From positions 3,100,001 to 3,164,000 of the forward strand of contig NZ_CP157276.1 in the NCBI RefSeq assembly GCF_040024445.1: a stretch of DNA of 64,000 nucleotides, in the 5' to 3' direction. How positions within the stretch are numbered: position 1 is the stretch's first letter; the number at the start of each line of letters is the position of its first letter. The stretch comes from Prescottella soli. Lineage in GTDB: Bacteria > Actinomycetota > Actinomycetes > Mycobacteriales > Mycobacteriaceae. A program made the position numbers and the translations under genes. Positions 63,598 through 64,000 of this stretch are shown here, in pieces. The notes below the pieces were generated by a model, which was not told where the DNA came from, did no database searches, and worked only from the letters and a program-made list of their open reading frames with translations.

Positions 63598-63924
63598 TCA
63601 GCTCGACCAGTGGGGGCGCTTGGAGAGGACCCATGCTGCCGATTCACGGACACCGAGGTGGACGTCTGCGGCCAGCCGGGTGAGGAGATCGTCGACGCCG
63701 GGCGTACGCCAATGGGCGACGGTGTAGACGAGTTCGTGCCGGACGGCGACATCCGGGTAGGTCGCGTATGCGGAGAGTTCGCGGATGGGGCCATGCCAAC
63801 GTTGACGGCCGTTGCCGCGTCCGATCTTGCGGATCAATTCGGCGACCACTGCATGGTGTCCGGCCGCTGCTGCATCGGCAAGCTGAGTCAGAAGAACGTT
63901 TCGCGGTCCGAACGGGCCATCCAT
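63598..63924 (-). CDS. HEAT-like repeat protein of unknown function
   Basis: 108 residues from ATG at 63924 (TTG at 63948 possible). Two helical repeats, RNVLLTQLADAAAAGHHAVVAELIRKIG and HELVYTVAHWRTPGVDDLLTRLAADV, followed by LGVRESAAWVLSKRPHW, resemble HEAT-type repeats. No signal peptide or membrane segment. Convergent with phoD. I do not recognise a defined family. Confidence 0.6.
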   Translation of the reverse strand: MDGPFGPRNVLLTQLADAAAAGHHAVVAELIRKIGRGNGRQRWHGPIRELSAYATYPDVAVRHELVYTVAHWRTPGVDDLLTRLAADVHLGVRESAAWVLSKRPHWSS

Positions 63925-64000
63925 CGGATGCGGCCTGCGCTCACGCAACCGGGCCGCCCCGTACGTCCCGTAAGGCGCGCATCCTTCACACGTACACGGC

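Noticed and set aside
1-64000. CRISPR array
   Set aside because: No regularly spaced direct repeats with unique spacers were seen; the only dispersed repeat has kilobase spacing.

Overview
The window is high-GC actinobacterial DNA, most likely from Rhodococcus or a close mycolic-acid-containing relative. The ponA - GT87 - rpsF - ssb - rpsR - rplI - dnaB order is that of mycobacteria and relatives. An actinobacterial integration host factor, an EthA-like Baeyer-Villiger monooxygenase, a carboxylic acid reductase, a cutinase-like protein, an ECF42-type sigma factor and GTG/TTG starts all fit.

Layout. 1-7.8 kb: conserved core (cut ponA, two convergent GT87 membrane proteins, the S6-SSB-S18-L9 operon, dnaB). 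7.9-19.6 kb: sparse, scarred DNA holding an HdeD-like/coiled-coil pair, a lipid kinase, a GapB-type dehydrogenase, an orphan-immunity-like operon and an IclR regulator, with IS21 and IS1380 remnants and two copies of a roughly 100-bp dispersed repeat. 19.6-31.3 kb: accessory metabolism (phosphotransferase plus CrtC-like protein beside a divergent TetR gene, secreted hydrolases, GH3 glucosidase, SGNH esterase, sulfatase, MDR reductase) and a third repeat copy. 31.9-39.1 kb: a CaCA antiporter behind a yybP-ykoY-like manganese riboswitch, a lone ModA lipoprotein, an HSL esterase, a DksA-type zinc finger and a DGPF/ECF42 pair. 39.1-50.4 kb: carboxylic acid reductase, cutinase-like protein, a P1B-5-type ATPase ending in a hemerythrin domain (broken by one base), and a membrane-protein/PrsW/AIM24-like operon. 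50.4-64 kb: EthA-like monooxygenase, UBP zinc finger, APH(6)-like kinase, mIHF, enoyl-CoA hydratase, SRPBCC protein, PepN, a 36-residue membrane peptide, an iron locus behind an IdeR/DtxR-type box, and a Tat-exported PhoD phosphatase.

The most notable signals are the riboswitch with a matching switching strand ahead of the CaCA gene, the three-copy repeat built on GGACAnnT units, the broken P1B-5/hemerythrin pump, the immunity-like operon broken by a 16-bp tandem duplication, a DnaA-box-like cluster before dnaB, and the 36-residue membrane peptide with its own promoter and terminator. All calls come from reading the sequence; no searches were run.
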